Below are positions 26,390 to 35,494 of a DNA stretch of 64,000 nt, in pieces. The notes beneath the pieces are model-generated. The model was not told the origin of the DNA. It saw nothing but the letters and a program-made list of their open reading frames with translations, and made no database searches. A program made the position numbers and the translations under genes. Position 1 is the stretch's first letter; each line of letters starts with the position of its first letter. Source of the stretch: Acidobacteriota bacterium (GTDB lineage Bacteria > Acidobacteriota > Terriglobia > Terriglobales > Acidobacteriaceae); NCBI GenBank assembly GCA_003010405.1, contig PJLO01000009.1, positions 1-64,000 of the forward strand. Reading direction: 5' to 3'.

Positions 26390-26860
26390 TTACTTAGTAC
26401 GAATCTTGAACAGCGGCTGGCCATATTCGACCGGCTGGCCATTGGACACCAAAATCTTCACAATCTGGCCCGCCGCTTCCGATTCAATCTCGTTCATCAG
26501 TTTCATGGCCTCGACGATACATAGCACCTGGCCCAAGGCTACGGAATCGCCTTGTTTTACGAACGGAGGTGCGCCGGGGGACGGAGCCTCATAGAAGGTC
26601 CCTACAATGGGTGACTTGACGGTGCAGATCCCCTCTTCACTCTCTGCCGCAGGAGCGGCCGCGACCGGAGCAGGTGCCGGGGTTGCAATCGGCAAAGACA
26701 CAGGCTGTGCAGCGGGAGGTGCATAAACAACACTGGCGCCAACCCCAGCCGTCTGGGCCCGCTTGAGCCGTATTTTGATGTCGCCGCGCTCCAGTTCGAA
26801 CTCGGCAACATCCTTTTCAACGAGAACCTCGATCAACTCTTTAATTTCTTTCTGATTCAT
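26390..26860 (-). CDS. accB: Acetyl-CoA carboxylase, biotin carboxyl carrier protein
   Basis: A 156-residue carrier protein. The N-terminal region (about 1-35) is helical and contacts AccC. A Pro/Ala-rich linker spans about 48-72. The C-terminal biotinyl domain carries Lys120 in the motif VEAMKLMNEI, the biotinylation site, with the thumb segment between SPIVGTFYEAPSP and PPFVKQGDSV. It sits between the M24 peptidase gene and accC, an order (pepP, accB, accC) often seen in bacteria. Confidence 0.95.
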   Translation of the reverse strand: MNQKEIKELIEVLVEKDVAEFELERGDIKIRLKRAQTAGVGASVVYAPPAAQPVSLPIATPAPAPVAAAPAAESEEGICTVKSPIVGTFYEAPSPGAPPFVKQGDSVALGQVLCIVEAMKLMNEIESEAAGQIVKILVSNGQPVEYGQPLFKIRTK

Positions 26861-26937
26861 CGGCTGTCAGAGCGTCGCCTGATACACGACGCAGCAATGG
26901 ATTTACCACCTTTTTGAATTCACTCACGATTGGTACT

Positions 26938-28014
26938 TCAGTTCAGCTCAACTAGCTTTTTGCTCACTGGAGTCAATACTTCATATCCCTTTTCAGTCAC
27001 CAGCAGCATGTCTTCAATTCGTACACCGTACTGTCCGGGCAAATAAACACCGGGTTCGATGGTTATAACCATTCCAGGCCGCAGGACCGCGTCGCTTCGT
27101 GCTCCAAGTCGTGGTTGTTCGTGGATCTCCAGTCCGACGCCGTGCCCTGTGGAATGGGTAAAAAAACGATCCAGCTTTGCGCGTTTCAGTTCCTGGCGCG
27201 CCGCATTATCAACCTTTCTGGCGGTGGCTCCGGGACGAACAGCACTGATTGCCGCCAGTTGAGCTTCCAGAACAGCCCCATACAATGCACGCGCCTCATT
27301 GGAGGCCTTGGCAAGATGCACCGTACGTGTCATGTCGCTGCAGTAGCCGTCAAGTACGATGCCGTAGTCTAACACCACAAATCCCGCCAAAGGAAGCTTG
27401 GCGGCTGAAGCCACGCCATGAGGCAGCGCCGAGCGTTCGCCCGAGGCGACAATTGTTTCGAAGGACATTCCTTCCGCGCCAGCTCTCCGCGCCATGTATT
27501 CGAGCTTCGCCGCAATCGCAGATTCGGCAATGCCACCGTGAATCGATTTCAACAATGGATTAAAAAAGCGCGAGGATAGTTTGACTGCGTTGCGCAAGAG
27601 CTCAATCTCGTCGGCATCTTTCACCATGCGCAGCTCTTCCACAACGCCGGCAAGCCGAATGACTTTAACTCCCTTATCCAACGCCTTTTCAAAAGCATCC
27701 AGCTGCGCAACCGTGAGGTGCTCGGATTCGATGGCCACGCGCTTGATTTTCATCCTCATACAAGCTGCGGCTGCGGCCAACAACGCGCTGCCCTTTGCAA
27801 TCGAGACGCGAGCGCCTTCAACCTGACTGGAGGCCTGCTCCGCATATCTTCCATCCGTAATGAATACCGGACGTGGGGTTGACAACAGCACCCCGGAACT
27901 ACCGGTGAAACCGCAGAGATAGCGCACGTTAGGAAGATGCGTAACCACGAGCGCATCCACCTTCCGCCGTTCCAGCCCCTCTCGCAGATTCTTCTGCCGT
28001 CTCCGAAAGTCCAT
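26938..28014 (-). CDS. M24-family metallopeptidase (Xaa-Pro aminopeptidase-like)
   Basis: A 358-residue cytoplasmic peptidase that releases N-terminal residues preceding proline. The N-terminal creatinase-like domain has TDGRYAEQASSQV. The catalytic pita-bread domain carries the five metal ligands: two Asp in LDYGIVLDGYCSDMTRTV, His in HSTGHGVGLEIHEQP, Glu in ITIEPGVYLPG and Glu in VRIEDM. It lies 77 bp upstream of accB and is probably co-transcribed. It resembles the compact YqhT/YpdF type. The exact specificity is not fixed by sequence. Confidence 0.9.
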   Translation of the reverse strand: MDFRRRQKNLREGLERRKVDALVVTHLPNVRYLCGFTGSSGVLLSTPRPVFITDGRYAEQASSQVEGARVSIAKGSALLAAAAACMRMKIKRVAIESEHLTVAQLDAFEKALDKGVKVIRLAGVVEELRMVKDADEIELLRNAVKLSSRFFNPLLKSIHGGIAESAIAAKLEYMARRAGAEGMSFETIVASGERSALPHGVASAAKLPLAGFVVLDYGIVLDGYCSDMTRTVHLAKASNEARALYGAVLEAQLAAISAVRPGATARKVDNAARQELKRAKLDRFFTHSTGHGVGLEIHEQPRLGARSDAVLRPGMVITIEPGVYLPGQYGVRIEDMLLVTEKGYEVLTPVSKKLVELN

Positions 28015-28040
28015 GTTGATGATTGTAAATGCTGCAATGC

Positions 28041-28068
28041 AAAGCGGGCTCCGGAGGAAGCCCGCTTT
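28041..28068. repeat. Strong hairpin just upstream of the M24 peptidase gene
   Basis: A 10-bp perfect stem (AAAGCGGGCT at 28041-28050 with AGCCCGCTTT at 28059-28068) and an 8-base loop lie 26 bases upstream of the minus-strand peptidase start, in a divergent intergenic region. There is no long T-run on either side. It may be a leader hairpin or a remnant terminator. Confidence 0.6.
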
Positions 28069-28201
28069 ACGAGTTAGACGACCTAAGTTATTTCAGAAGG
28101 TTCCCTTGTAATTGCCGATTCTCGGCGATATACTTCCGCGGTCCTTGAAATCACATCAGTTTTTAGTCTGAGCCCGCTGTTCGAGTTCACCTAAGAAAGT
28201 C

Positions 28202-29581
28202 ATGACAGAGGATTCTAGGTCTCGCACTCGTCTACCCTTTATTCGTATATTTGCTTCCAAACTTCGTCGCCTCTTGGCGGCTTTTTCTTGTGTCACCATT
28301 TTGCTCGGCTGCGCCAATGCCGCAGATACCACCGTGCCACGTCTTGTAAGGTTTAGCGGAACGATTTCGGGCAGTCCAGCTGGAACCATTGGAGCTATTT
28401 TTGCACTCTACACTGATCAGACAGGCGGTGCCCCACTCTGGCAAGAGGTCCAGAACATCACTGTCGATGCCAGCGGACATTACGCCACACTGCTGGGCGC
28501 TCGTAGTCAAACCGGCATTCCTCTCGATGTTTTCAGCAACAATGAAGCAATATGGCTCGGTGTAGAAATCCAGGGCCAGCCCGAACAGCCGCGCGTCTTA
28601 CTCGTAAGTGTTCCTTACGCAATTAAGGCTTCAGATGCAGAAACCCTCGGGGGGCTTCCTCCATCGGCCTTCCTACGCGCCGACGTAATCCCGGCCGCCA
28701 CTGCGAACGTTCACATCAATGCTGCTGCCGTAACCTCGGATGCCCAAAACGCGGTCACCTCCGCTATCACCTCCATTGGTACCATCAATACCATCCCTCT
28801 GTTCACCGACGACTCGGGCGATCTCGGCAACTCAGCTATCTCCCAGTTAGGCACCAACATCGGCATTGGGACGACGAGCCCTGCGCAGAAACTAGCAGTC
28901 GCCGGAACTTTTTCCACCTCCGATGTTGCAGGCATTGGAATCGCTCCCTTATCCAATGTCCAGCTGAACATAGGGGGAATACAGTCGAGCGCCAACAATT
29001 CTTTTGGTTTATACATGGGGCAGCTCACGCTTCAGCCGTCTAGCGGTTGGGATGCATATTTTCACTACGGCGGAGGAACGGTCGATACGGGCGCTAGCAA
29101 TACCGTCAGCAAGGCGGTTGCCCTGTATGGCGAATACATACAGAAGGCGGGTACGGGGCAAATCAATAACACCTATGGCTTGTGGATCAATCCTTCCACC
29201 TCGGGAACTAACAATTATGGGGCTTACATAGGCGGCAACGTCGGTATCGGAACAACAACACCTTCATCTCCGCTGACGGTGAACGGCACGATAAAAAGCC
29301 TAACCGGGGGATATGTGTTCCCGGACAATACGGTGCAGACCACAGCTCAGTTAGTAGGACCTGCAGGTCCCCAAGGCCCCGCAGGTCCGGTTGGGCCTGC
29401 AGGACCACAGGGACCGCGGATTGGATGTTTCTGCAGCTATACATGTTGCACGTCACTCACTCCAGGTGGTTCCTGCGGCACACTGAGCCCTGGAAGCGGC
29501 TGGGCTAATAACGGGTTCAGTGATTGCGTCAGCAGCGTTAGAAGTATATGCGCTTCCATTCACTCCATTTCATGCCCTTAG
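28202..29581 (+). CDS. Secreted protein with collagen-like segment and cysteine-rich C-terminus
   Basis: A 459-residue exported protein. A hydrophobic signal sequence covers about residues 20-41 (AFSCVTILLGCANA), with a Cys that could be a lipobox. The N-terminal part (LVRFSGTISGSPAG, FALYTDQTGGAPLWQEVQNI) recalls a beta-rich domain seen in many acidobacterial secreted proteins. The middle carries phage-tail-fibre-like phrases (IGIGTTSPAQKLAVAGTF, GGYVFPDNTVQTTAQ). Then come seven Gly-X-Y collagen-like triplets (residues 386-406), and a tail of about 50 residues holds eight cysteines (IGCFCSYTCC onward). It is probably a trimeric surface fibre. It is divergent from the M24 peptidase gene and convergent to pilQ. 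No function is assigned. Confidence 0.75.
   Translation: MTEDSRSRTRLPFIRIFASKLRRLLAAFSCVTILLGCANAADTTVPRLVRFSGTISGSPAGTIGAIFALYTDQTGGAPLWQEVQNITVDASGHYATLLGARSQTGIPLDVFSNNEAIWLGVEIQGQPEQPRVLLVSVPYAIKASDAETLGGLPPSAFLRADVIPAATANVHINAAAVTSDAQNAVTSAITSIGTINTIPLFTDDSGDLGNSAISQLGTNIGIGTTSPAQKLAVAGTFSTSDVAGIGIAPLSNVQLNIGGIQSSANNSFGLYMGQLTLQPSSGWDAYFHYGGGTVDTGASNTVSKAVALYGEYIQKAGTGQINNTYGLWINPSTSGTNNYGAYIGGNVGIGTTTPSSPLTVNGTIKSLTGGYVFPDNTVQTTAQLVGPAGPQGPAGPVGPAGPQGPRIGCFCSYTCCTSLTPGGSCGTLSPGSGWANNGFSDCVSSVRSICASIHSISCP
29357..29419 (+). repeat. Collagen-like Gly-X-Y repeat (7 triplets)
   Basis: A run of 63 bases encodes seven consecutive Gly-X-Y triplets, mostly GPA, GPQ and GPV. It directly precedes the cysteine-rich tail. 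Such runs form triple helices and suggest trimerisation. Confidence 0.85.
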
Positions 29582-29617
29582 ACCGAATTCTCTTTTTACG
29601 TAATTTTCGCGTTCTTC

Positions 29618-29656
29618 GCTCAGGGCGCCGCATAGACTGAAACGTCCGCCCTGAGC
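29618..29656. terminator. Inverted repeat between convergent secreted-protein and pilQ genes
   Basis: A 10-bp stem (GCTCAGGGCG at 29618-29627 with CGCCCTGAGC at 29647-29656) with a 19-base loop lies between the two stop codons. The T-run is poor, so termination is only probable. Confidence 0.5.
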
Positions 29657-29683
29657 CACCTTTGCCGCATACCATTGCGCCGT

Positions 29684-32173
29684 TTAGGTTTCAATAATTT
29701 TTGGCGTGATGAAGAAAATGAGTTCTCTGGTTTCCGTACTGACCGAGCGCACTTTGAAGAGATTACCAAGCAACGGTATATCGCCCAGAAACGGCGTCTG
29801 TGAAGTGCTGACAGTGTTTGTCGTTTGGATCACGCCGCCGATTACAACCGTGCCGCCATCGGTCACTAGAACCTGTGTGGTCGCCTGCTGAGTCGTCAGA
29901 ACATAGTTGCCATTGCTAGCTTGACCGGCCTGCTGGGTATTCTCAACATCGACGGTCAGGAAAATCGTGTTATCCGCGGTAATCTGTGGAAGGACCGAAA
30001 GACGCAGCACCGCATCGATGTAGGTGACACTGGAGTTGGCGTTCGAGGTGCTGGCGGTGTACACAGGCAGCTTCGTTCCCTGCTTCACCTCGGCCTTTAC
30101 ATTGCTCTGGGTTACGACCCGCGGACGCGACAGAACCTTTGCCAGATTGTGAGCCTCGGCCGCCGTCAGGATCGCATCGACCCCGTAATTTTTCGTGATG
30201 TTGCTAAACGCGAGGCCGGTAGTCGGCGTGGTCACGCCGAAGTTGGAGAATATATTGGAGAATAAAGGAACAGAGCTGGTATTGGTACTGCCACCGCCGC
30301 CACTGCTCGACTGACCGGCAGTCGGATTCGAGCCGCCAACTGTCGTGACGCCATTGCCCCAGTTGAAACCGAGTTGGAATCCCAGATCACGCGAAAAAGA
30401 CCTAGCTGCGGAAACCACACGTACCTCAATCTCCACCTCCTGGGTCTTCCGATCCAGTTGCGAGATCAAACGGTCCAGGGTTGGAAGCACGCTCGGAATA
30501 TCCGAAATGATCAGGGCGTTTGTGCGCTCATCCGATATCACATCACCGCGCGCCGTCAAAAATTTCTTGATGGTGGGAACGGCGTCCTTCGCCTTCGCGT
30601 AGCTTAGAAAGCGAGTAACGGTCTGTCGATCCACAGCCAAAGCAACCGCCTCGGATTGGGCTCTACGTTCCACTGCCTCACGCCGTAATGTATCGGCGGC
30701 AGCGATACGAAGAACAGTCCCCTGCAGTTCGCGATCCAGCGAGTTGTTCCTCAGCACAATATCCAAAGCCTGATCCCAGGGCACGTCATCGAGCACAAGG
30801 GTCACAGTTCCCTTCACACTAGGATCAAGCACAACGTTCAATCCGCTGATCTCGTGAATGAGACGAAAAAAATCCTTCAGATCGACGTCCTTCAGATTCA
30901 CTGAAATCGGCTCGCCAGTGTACTTGGGAGCAGGAAGAGCAGGAGCGGCGCTGCCCGGAGCTCGCTCAGTTCGACTCGACTGGGCAACCTCGACTGCGGT
31001 CTTCTCCTGCGGCAACACTGCAAACTTCTGCGCTGCAATTCCCGCCCGATCTTTAGTGTCCGAAACCTGCTGATCGCGAACGGGCGCAACGGCAACCGCT
31101 GCAGGCATCACAACATCCTCGGCACGAGGCTTGGGCGAAGCGCTTGCCAGTGCTATACGGGCACTGCTCTGCAACCCAGAATCGGCAAGATTGTCGCGTC
31201 CCGCTACCGGAGGAGGCTCGACGGAAGCCAGCGCTGGCGCGGGAGCAGACTTTAGCGGAGGCTCGACGGTTACCGCCGCGGGTTTCACCGGACCCGATGA
31301 TGTTTCTTTGTCTTCGCTCTTTACTCGTATGATCACCTGATTCGCTGAAGGAACCACATCAAAAGTTCTGGGGCCGGCGAGGTCGATCACAATACGCGTA
31401 ACTGGCGGCTCCGCTTGGAAACGGCCTACCCGGACGTGAAGCACATCCCGGCCACGAACTGCTATGTTTCTAACCGTCGATGCCATGACAGTATTCTTAA
31501 AGTCCAGCACCAGGCGATCCGGATTGCTCAACAGAAATGGGCTTGCCGAACTGGGGCCTTCGATGACGATGTCCAGCGTGCCATGCCCGCGTTGCACGCT
31601 GATGTTGCGAATGGTAGCGGAACCAGTGGCAATTTTGGCCGCGCCGGGCTGCTTCTCAGCAGAAAGCGCAGGGGAAATCTCTGCTACCTGGTTCACAGGT
31701 GGGTTCTTTTCAGCAGGCTCAGCAGATTCCGGCACCGGACGAGGCAGGTTAACGGCATCAGCCACGGTCGACTTGGACGAGCCGCTTGAACTGCTGAGCA
31801 GAATCTGCAGGCCGTCGCTGTTGTCCTTCACGGCCACGCTCACACTATCGCCTAATGTCAGTTCAATGCGGGTGACTTCGCTACCCGAGGCACTGGTGTA
31901 GCTGGAGAGTTTGTATCCCTTCAGCACCGCCGAATTGAGCGCGGCTGCACGTTCCACGGCAGGATCGGCAGTTACACCACTCAGGTCAACCAGTACCATG
32001 TGCGCATCAGGACGGTATTCCTTATGGGCAAACGAACCGGTGGTCCGCAGGTTGACGGTCGCTGAATTCTCCAGCGGCGTCACTTGTACCGAATTCAGTT
32101 GAGAAGCCGCCGTGGCCGTAGCGGCGCAAAACAGCGCCATCAGTCCTACCGTCAACAGTCGCTTGAACTTCAT
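29684..32173 (-). CDS. pilQ: Type IV pilus secretin PilQ
   Basis: An 829-residue outer-membrane secretin that lets the pilus through. The ATG at 32173 (MKFKRLLTVGL) has GGGGAG upstream and starts a clean signal peptide. Two AMIN peptidoglycan-binding domains follow (about 22-125 and 185-285), then a Pro/Ala-rich linker, an STN domain (DLKDFFRLIHEISGLNVVLD near 430), a secretin N-domain, and the secretin core ending IPLLGNLFKVRSVSTETREL. A Gly/Ser-rich loop (SSGGGGSTNTSS) lies in the core. It is the last gene of the pilMNOPQ operon. Confidence 0.93.
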   Translation of the reverse strand: MKFKRLLTVGLMALFCAATATAASQLNSVQVTPLENSATVNLRTTGSFAHKEYRPDAHMVLVDLSGVTADPAVERAAALNSAVLKGYKLSSYTSASGSEVTRIELTLGDSVSVAVKDNSDGLQILLSSSSGSSKSTVADAVNLPRPVPESAEPAEKNPPVNQVAEISPALSAEKQPGAAKIATGSATIRNISVQRGHGTLDIVIEGPSSASPFLLSNPDRLVLDFKNTVMASTVRNIAVRGRDVLHVRVGRFQAEPPVTRIVIDLAGPRTFDVVPSANQVIIRVKSEDKETSSGPVKPAAVTVEPPLKSAPAPALASVEPPPVAGRDNLADSGLQSSARIALASASPKPRAEDVVMPAAVAVAPVRDQQVSDTKDRAGIAAQKFAVLPQEKTAVEVAQSSRTERAPGSAAPALPAPKYTGEPISVNLKDVDLKDFFRLIHEISGLNVVLDPSVKGTVTLVLDDVPWDQALDIVLRNNSLDRELQGTVLRIAAADTLRREAVERRAQSEAVALAVDRQTVTRFLSYAKAKDAVPTIKKFLTARGDVISDERTNALIISDIPSVLPTLDRLISQLDRKTQEVEIEVRVVSAARSFSRDLGFQLGFNWGNGVTTVGGSNPTAGQSSSGGGGSTNTSSVPLFSNIFSNFGVTTPTTGLAFSNITKNYGVDAILTAAEAHNLAKVLSRPRVVTQSNVKAEVKQGTKLPVYTASTSNANSSVTYIDAVLRLSVLPQITADNTIFLTVDVENTQQAGQASNGNYVLTTQQATTQVLVTDGGTVVIGGVIQTTNTVSTSQTPFLGDIPLLGNLFKVRSVSTETRELIFFITPKIIET

Positions 32174-32284
32174 CGTCGCTCTCCCCGCGTTACCTGTTGC
32201 CAAGTTTCACGCGTCCTTCCGGTCTTTTGTATTCCGGGGTCCAGTCTCAATCTCACACTTGGTTCGCTGCGCCTCGATATCTGC

Positions 32285-32974
32285 TTAAACCGCGGGCGCT
32301 CCGATCTTTTTGATTACTTCACGCGTTAACGGCCGTCCCAGCGCGTCATAGGATCGTTCACGCAAGACGAGTGCATCCTTGGTGATTCGTTCCACTTCTC
32401 CATCCGCCAGAGGGTCCCTTACCCGCAGAAAATACGTACGGTCGCCATTCATCACCACCGCGATATAACCGTTGGCTGAATGAACAACGCCGTGCAAATG
32501 AATCTCGCTGACCACAAGGCACCGCTTACCAGGTCCCAAACAGGCAACGGTGCGAGGGCGCTCCACAATCGGACTGACAAACGGGTCGCGACGCAACTTC
32601 TTCACAGGCTTTTTGTCCGCCACCATCGTCGTTCTCAGCACGGAAGTACTCCCTGGTCGCTTGCCGGATGATTGTGCTGCGGAGCGCGTAGATTTCTTCT
32701 TTAAGGGCGTTGCGTCCTTGGAAGGCTTATGCGCAGGAGGCTTGATTGGAGCGGCCAGCTTTGTTGAAGCGTTAATTGCCTGCACTTTTGCTTTCTGAGG
32801 CAGGGGCGATGTTGCCGGGCTCTTAAAGCTGGCAGCGGATTTCTTTGGCGATGCGGAGGACGACGCGGCCGGCTTGACAGAAGCAGGGGGTTTCGCCTGC
32901 GGCGCAAGCGCCTGTGTCTGTGCCCACGCGCTTGCGCCGAGCCATAATGCCAGAATAAGTTTGCTGCTCTTCAT
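32285..32974 (-). CDS. PilP-like pilus assembly protein with Pro/Ala/Lys-rich linker
   Basis: A 229-residue exported protein between pilO and pilQ, the usual position of pilP. The ATG at 32974 has AGGAGG upstream and begins a signal peptide (MKSSKLILALWLGASAWA). Residues about 20-130 are a low-complexity Ala/Pro/Ser/Lys linker. The C-terminal domain (RRDPFVSPIVERP, then LHGVVHSANGYIAVVMNGDR and LADGEVERITKDALVLRE) fits the PilP beta-sandwich that contacts PilQ. It has no clear lipobox, unlike classical PilP. The call rests on domain pattern and gene order. Confidence 0.78.
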   Translation of the reverse strand: MKSSKLILALWLGASAWAQTQALAPQAKPPASVKPAASSSASPKKSAASFKSPATSPLPQKAKVQAINASTKLAAPIKPPAHKPSKDATPLKKKSTRSAAQSSGKRPGSTSVLRTTMVADKKPVKKLRRDPFVSPIVERPRTVACLGPGKRCLVVSEIHLHGVVHSANGYIAVVMNGDRTYFLRVRDPLADGEVERITKDALVLRERSYDALGRPLTREVIKKIGAPAV

Positions 32975-32982
32975 GGCCCCTC

Positions 32983-33600
32983 CTACTTCTTCTTTGCTGC
33001 GGCGGGCGGCGGTCCAGCCTTTGGATTGCTGTAGAACGTTGTCAACACACAACTGGCCGATACAGTTTCATTCGGTGCCCACTTGTAGGCCTTTCCCGGC
33101 GCTTTTCCGCCCTTTAGAGCGCCCAATACAAGGTTGCTGACGTTCACGATTCGTTCCATCTTTTGGATATGGTCGTAAAAGCTCAAGACCGAGTAGTACG
33201 GTCCGTCCACGTCAATTTCAAATGGAACTTCAACGTAGTATTCCTTAGTGGCAATGTCTTTTGGCTTGTAGCGCCGCACCTTCACGCCGGTCGCTTTGGA
33301 CTCGTGCTCTACAAGCGTGATGAGAGTCGGAACTTCTTTTTCTTCAGGCACAATTTGGCGTTGCGCTTCCATTTGACGATTGAGCTTCTCGGTCTGCGCA
33401 GTCAGTTCCGCCAGCTTCGTCTTGTAGGGAGCCAATTGCGCTATTTCGGCCTGTTTGCTTTTCAGTAGCAACGCATCGGCCTCGTTCGCCTTAGCTATTG
33501 GTCTGAGAAAGGAAAAGAAGACCCCGGCCGCCAGCAGCAGGATAACCAGCACCACTAATCCGATTTGAGCCACATAGGGCAGTTCTTTGAAACTCACCAT
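32983..33600 (-). CDS. pilO: Type IV pilus inner-membrane protein PilO
   Basis: A 205-residue bitopic protein from the ATG at 33600. An N-terminal helix (about 12-32, GLVVLVILLLAAGVFFSFL) is followed by a coiled coil (about 42-85) and a ferredoxin-like periplasmic domain (EVPFEIDVDGPYYSVLSFYD, then IVNVSNLVLGAL). It pairs with PilN to align the secretin with the motor. The start is 2 bp after the pilN stop. The C-terminus ends in a short Pro/Ala/Lys run. Confidence 0.9.
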   Translation of the reverse strand: MVSFKELPYVAQIGLVVLVILLLAAGVFFSFLRPIAKANEADALLLKSKQAEIAQLAPYKTKLAELTAQTEKLNRQMEAQRQIVPEEKEVPTLITLVEHESKATGVKVRRYKPKDIATKEYYVEVPFEIDVDGPYYSVLSFYDHIQKMERIVNVSNLVLGALKGGKAPGKAYKWAPNETVSASCVLTTFYSNPKAGPPPAAAKKK

Positions 33601-33602
33601 GA

Positions 33603-34187
33603 TTAGGCCTTCGTCTTTTCGCAAACCAGGCTGAAACTGAATGTCTGTATTTTCAAATTGTCTTGCTGAAATGTCTCACTCAACTCGACATTCTTGTAGT
33701 AGCCTGAGCGCCGGAGATTCGTCATCAGATTCGCAACCGCGTTCGGTGTCAGGGCCACTCCATCCAAAGTGACCTTTGCTCCTTCGTCCTTCAGGTGCAA
33801 CAGCCAAACTCCATCGGTATTGTTTACGGTATCGCTCAGGTTGGTCATCAAAGGAGCGGGTCCTACCTGTGAAGCGCGCAACTGGTCAATGATGTCGAAT
33901 CGCCGTTTTACTGCGTCGTAGTTCTTCTGCCGTTCCAGATAGACCTGTTTCACCTTTGACATTTCGGTGATCGACCTGTTGGCTTCGGCAATTGACGTTT
34001 GCAGCTTCTGATGCGTGCCCTGCAATTGTATGTAGTACAAATACAGCCCGGCACCAGCCAGAACGAGGAGCGCCAACCCCGTAATCAGTGGAGAGGGTCC
34101 GTCCATGGTAACCTTTGGCATCTTAAATAGACGCCCCCTCTTCCCTTTCTTCGGTGCTGCCGTGCCTAGAAGATTGATCCGGATCAT
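33603..34187 (-). CDS. pilN: Type IV pilus inner-membrane protein PilN
   Basis: A 194-residue bitopic protein. The cytoplasmic N-terminus MIRINLLGTA is the PilN motif that binds the PilM groove. A membrane helix is at about 35-54, then a coiled coil (about 55-100) and a periplasmic ferredoxin-like domain ending FSFSLVCEK. Residues 12-27 are an extra basic stretch (PKKGKRGRLFKMPK). The gene overlaps pilM by 4 bp (ATGA). Confidence 0.9.
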   Translation of the reverse strand: MIRINLLGTAAPKKGKRGRLFKMPKVTMDGPSPLITGLALLVLAGAGLYLYYIQLQGTHQKLQTSIAEANRSITEMSKVKQVYLERQKNYDAVKRRFDIIDQLRASQVGPAPLMTNLSDTVNNTDGVWLLHLKDEGAKVTLDGVALTPNAVANLMTNLRRSGYYKNVELSETFQQDNLKIQTFSFSLVCEKTKA

Positions 34188-35245
34188 AGTTTTTCAAAGC
34201 TCCTAAGAGCCAATCCCACAGCTACTGCCAGCTGCGAAGAATTCCGATCGATCAAATCCGCACCCTTGCCAATGGGCGGAACGATCTTCAAGAACGGATT
34301 CAGTGGATCGACGGGGATCGAAAATTCATGCCGCAGAGCATCCAATAATCCAGGAATCTGCGATGAACCGCCCGCCACGTAGATTCGCTCAATGTGCTCG
34401 CCGCTGGCGGTTGCGCGGAAGAAATCGAAGGTCTTCTGAATTTCAAGCACGATGATCTCGGTTACCTGCTGCAGGATCGGCAGTTTGGCGTCTTCGCTAA
34501 CTGTTTCAATTTTCTTACCGAGTTTCAGGGCCTCTGCATCGTCATAGCTCAGGTCCAGTTCTTTCTGCAGTGAATCCGTGTATTGGTTTCCCCCCACGCT
34601 TACATCGCGCGTGAAGAGCGGATTCCTTCCCCGCACAATGTTGATGTTCATCACGCTGGCGCCAATGTTCAGCAACGCAGCCGTGGTGTTTGGGGCCGGA
34701 TCGTAGTTGTATTCGTAACAGTTCTGCAGGGCAAAAGCATCAATATCGACGATTGCCGGCTGCCTCCCTGAAAGCTGCAGGGCGTTCGTATAATTCAGAA
34801 CCTTGTCCTTCTTCACCGCAACGAGAAGAACATCGAGTGTGGGACCATCAAGGCTTTCGCTGAGCACCTGGTAATCGACATTCACGTCGCTCATGTCGAA
34901 CGGGATGTATTGCGCGGCTTCATTTCGTACGGCTTCACCCAGTTCCGGCTCGTCCATCGTCTCTAATGAAATCTTCTTTACGATCACGGAATGGCCGCTG
35001 ACGGAGGTCGCCACCTGTTTGGCTTTGAACGCGTGCTCGGCAAAAATCTTGCTTATGGCACTGGCCACACTGCCACTGTCCACGATCATCGAATCCACGA
35101 CGATGTCGCTGGCCAGCAGTTCCATGCCCAGATTCCCCACCAAAACCTCGCCACGGTTGCGCTGCAGTTCTACGGCCTTGATGCTGCTTGACCCGATATC
35201 AAGGCCTACAATCGATTTTTCCGAACCAAAACTTAAACCAAACAT
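34184..35245 (-). CDS. pilM: Type IV pilus actin-like protein PilM
   Basis: A 353-residue actin-fold cytoplasmic protein. The phosphate-1 motif is VGLDIGSSSIKAVEL (about 13-27), later ATP-binding segments are LNIGASVMNINIVRG and VAGGSSQIPGL, and the family signature is RNEAAQYIPFDMSDVNVDYQ. It binds ATP and the PilN N-terminus. AGAGGG lies upstream of the ATG. It starts 15 bp after the small HTH gene, suggesting one transcript for HTH-pilM-N-O-P-Q. Confidence 0.92.
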   Translation of the reverse strand: MFGLSFGSEKSIVGLDIGSSSIKAVELQRNRGEVLVGNLGMELLASDIVVDSMIVDSGSVASAISKIFAEHAFKAKQVATSVSGHSVIVKKISLETMDEPELGEAVRNEAAQYIPFDMSDVNVDYQVLSESLDGPTLDVLLVAVKKDKVLNYTNALQLSGRQPAIVDIDAFALQNCYEYNYDPAPNTTAALLNIGASVMNINIVRGRNPLFTRDVSVGGNQYTDSLQKELDLSYDDAEALKLGKKIETVSEDAKLPILQQVTEIIVLEIQKTFDFFRATASGEHIERIYVAGGSSQIPGLLDALRHEFSIPVDPLNPFLKIVPPIGKGADLIDRNSSQLAVAVGLALRSFEKL

Positions 35246-35260
35246 AAGCGAACGCCCTCT

Positions 35261-35494
35261 TTACCTCACCGCGGTTGTGCGAACCGTTCGCGGTTGCTTC
35301 TTCAGTGCGCCTTCTCCAGCCCCGCTCTTGCTCTCCATCCAGCGATCGAGTAGCGCTTTTTTGAATTTCCAGCGATTGCCTAGCTTGAAGGCCGGTATCT
35401 TGTCTTCGGACACATACTTGTACAAAGTGTCGGGGCTTACGCCCAGGTACTCGGACGCTTGCCGGATGTTCATTACTTCAGGCGAATCGGCCAT
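35261..35494 (-). CDS. Excisionase/MerR-type helix-turn-helix DNA-binding protein
   Basis: A 77-residue protein with a single winged-helix domain of the excisionase/AlpA type. The recognition segment is MNIRQASEYLGVSPDTLYKY, then VSEDKIPAFKLGNRWKFKKA and LLDRWM. The basic C-terminal tail (LKKQPRTVRTTAVR) may add DNA contacts. It immediately precedes pilM and may regulate the pilus operon. No integrase or phage gene is nearby, so an excision role is unlikely. GGAAAGGG lies upstream of the ATG. Confidence 0.85.
   Translation of the reverse strand: MADSPEVMNIRQASEYLGVSPDTLYKYVSEDKIPAFKLGNRWKFKKALLDRWMESKSGAGEGALKKQPRTVRTTAVR

Noticed and set aside
35261..35494. Prophage excisionase
   Set aside because: No integrase, phage gene or attachment-site repeat is nearby, and the gene is tightly linked to pilM.
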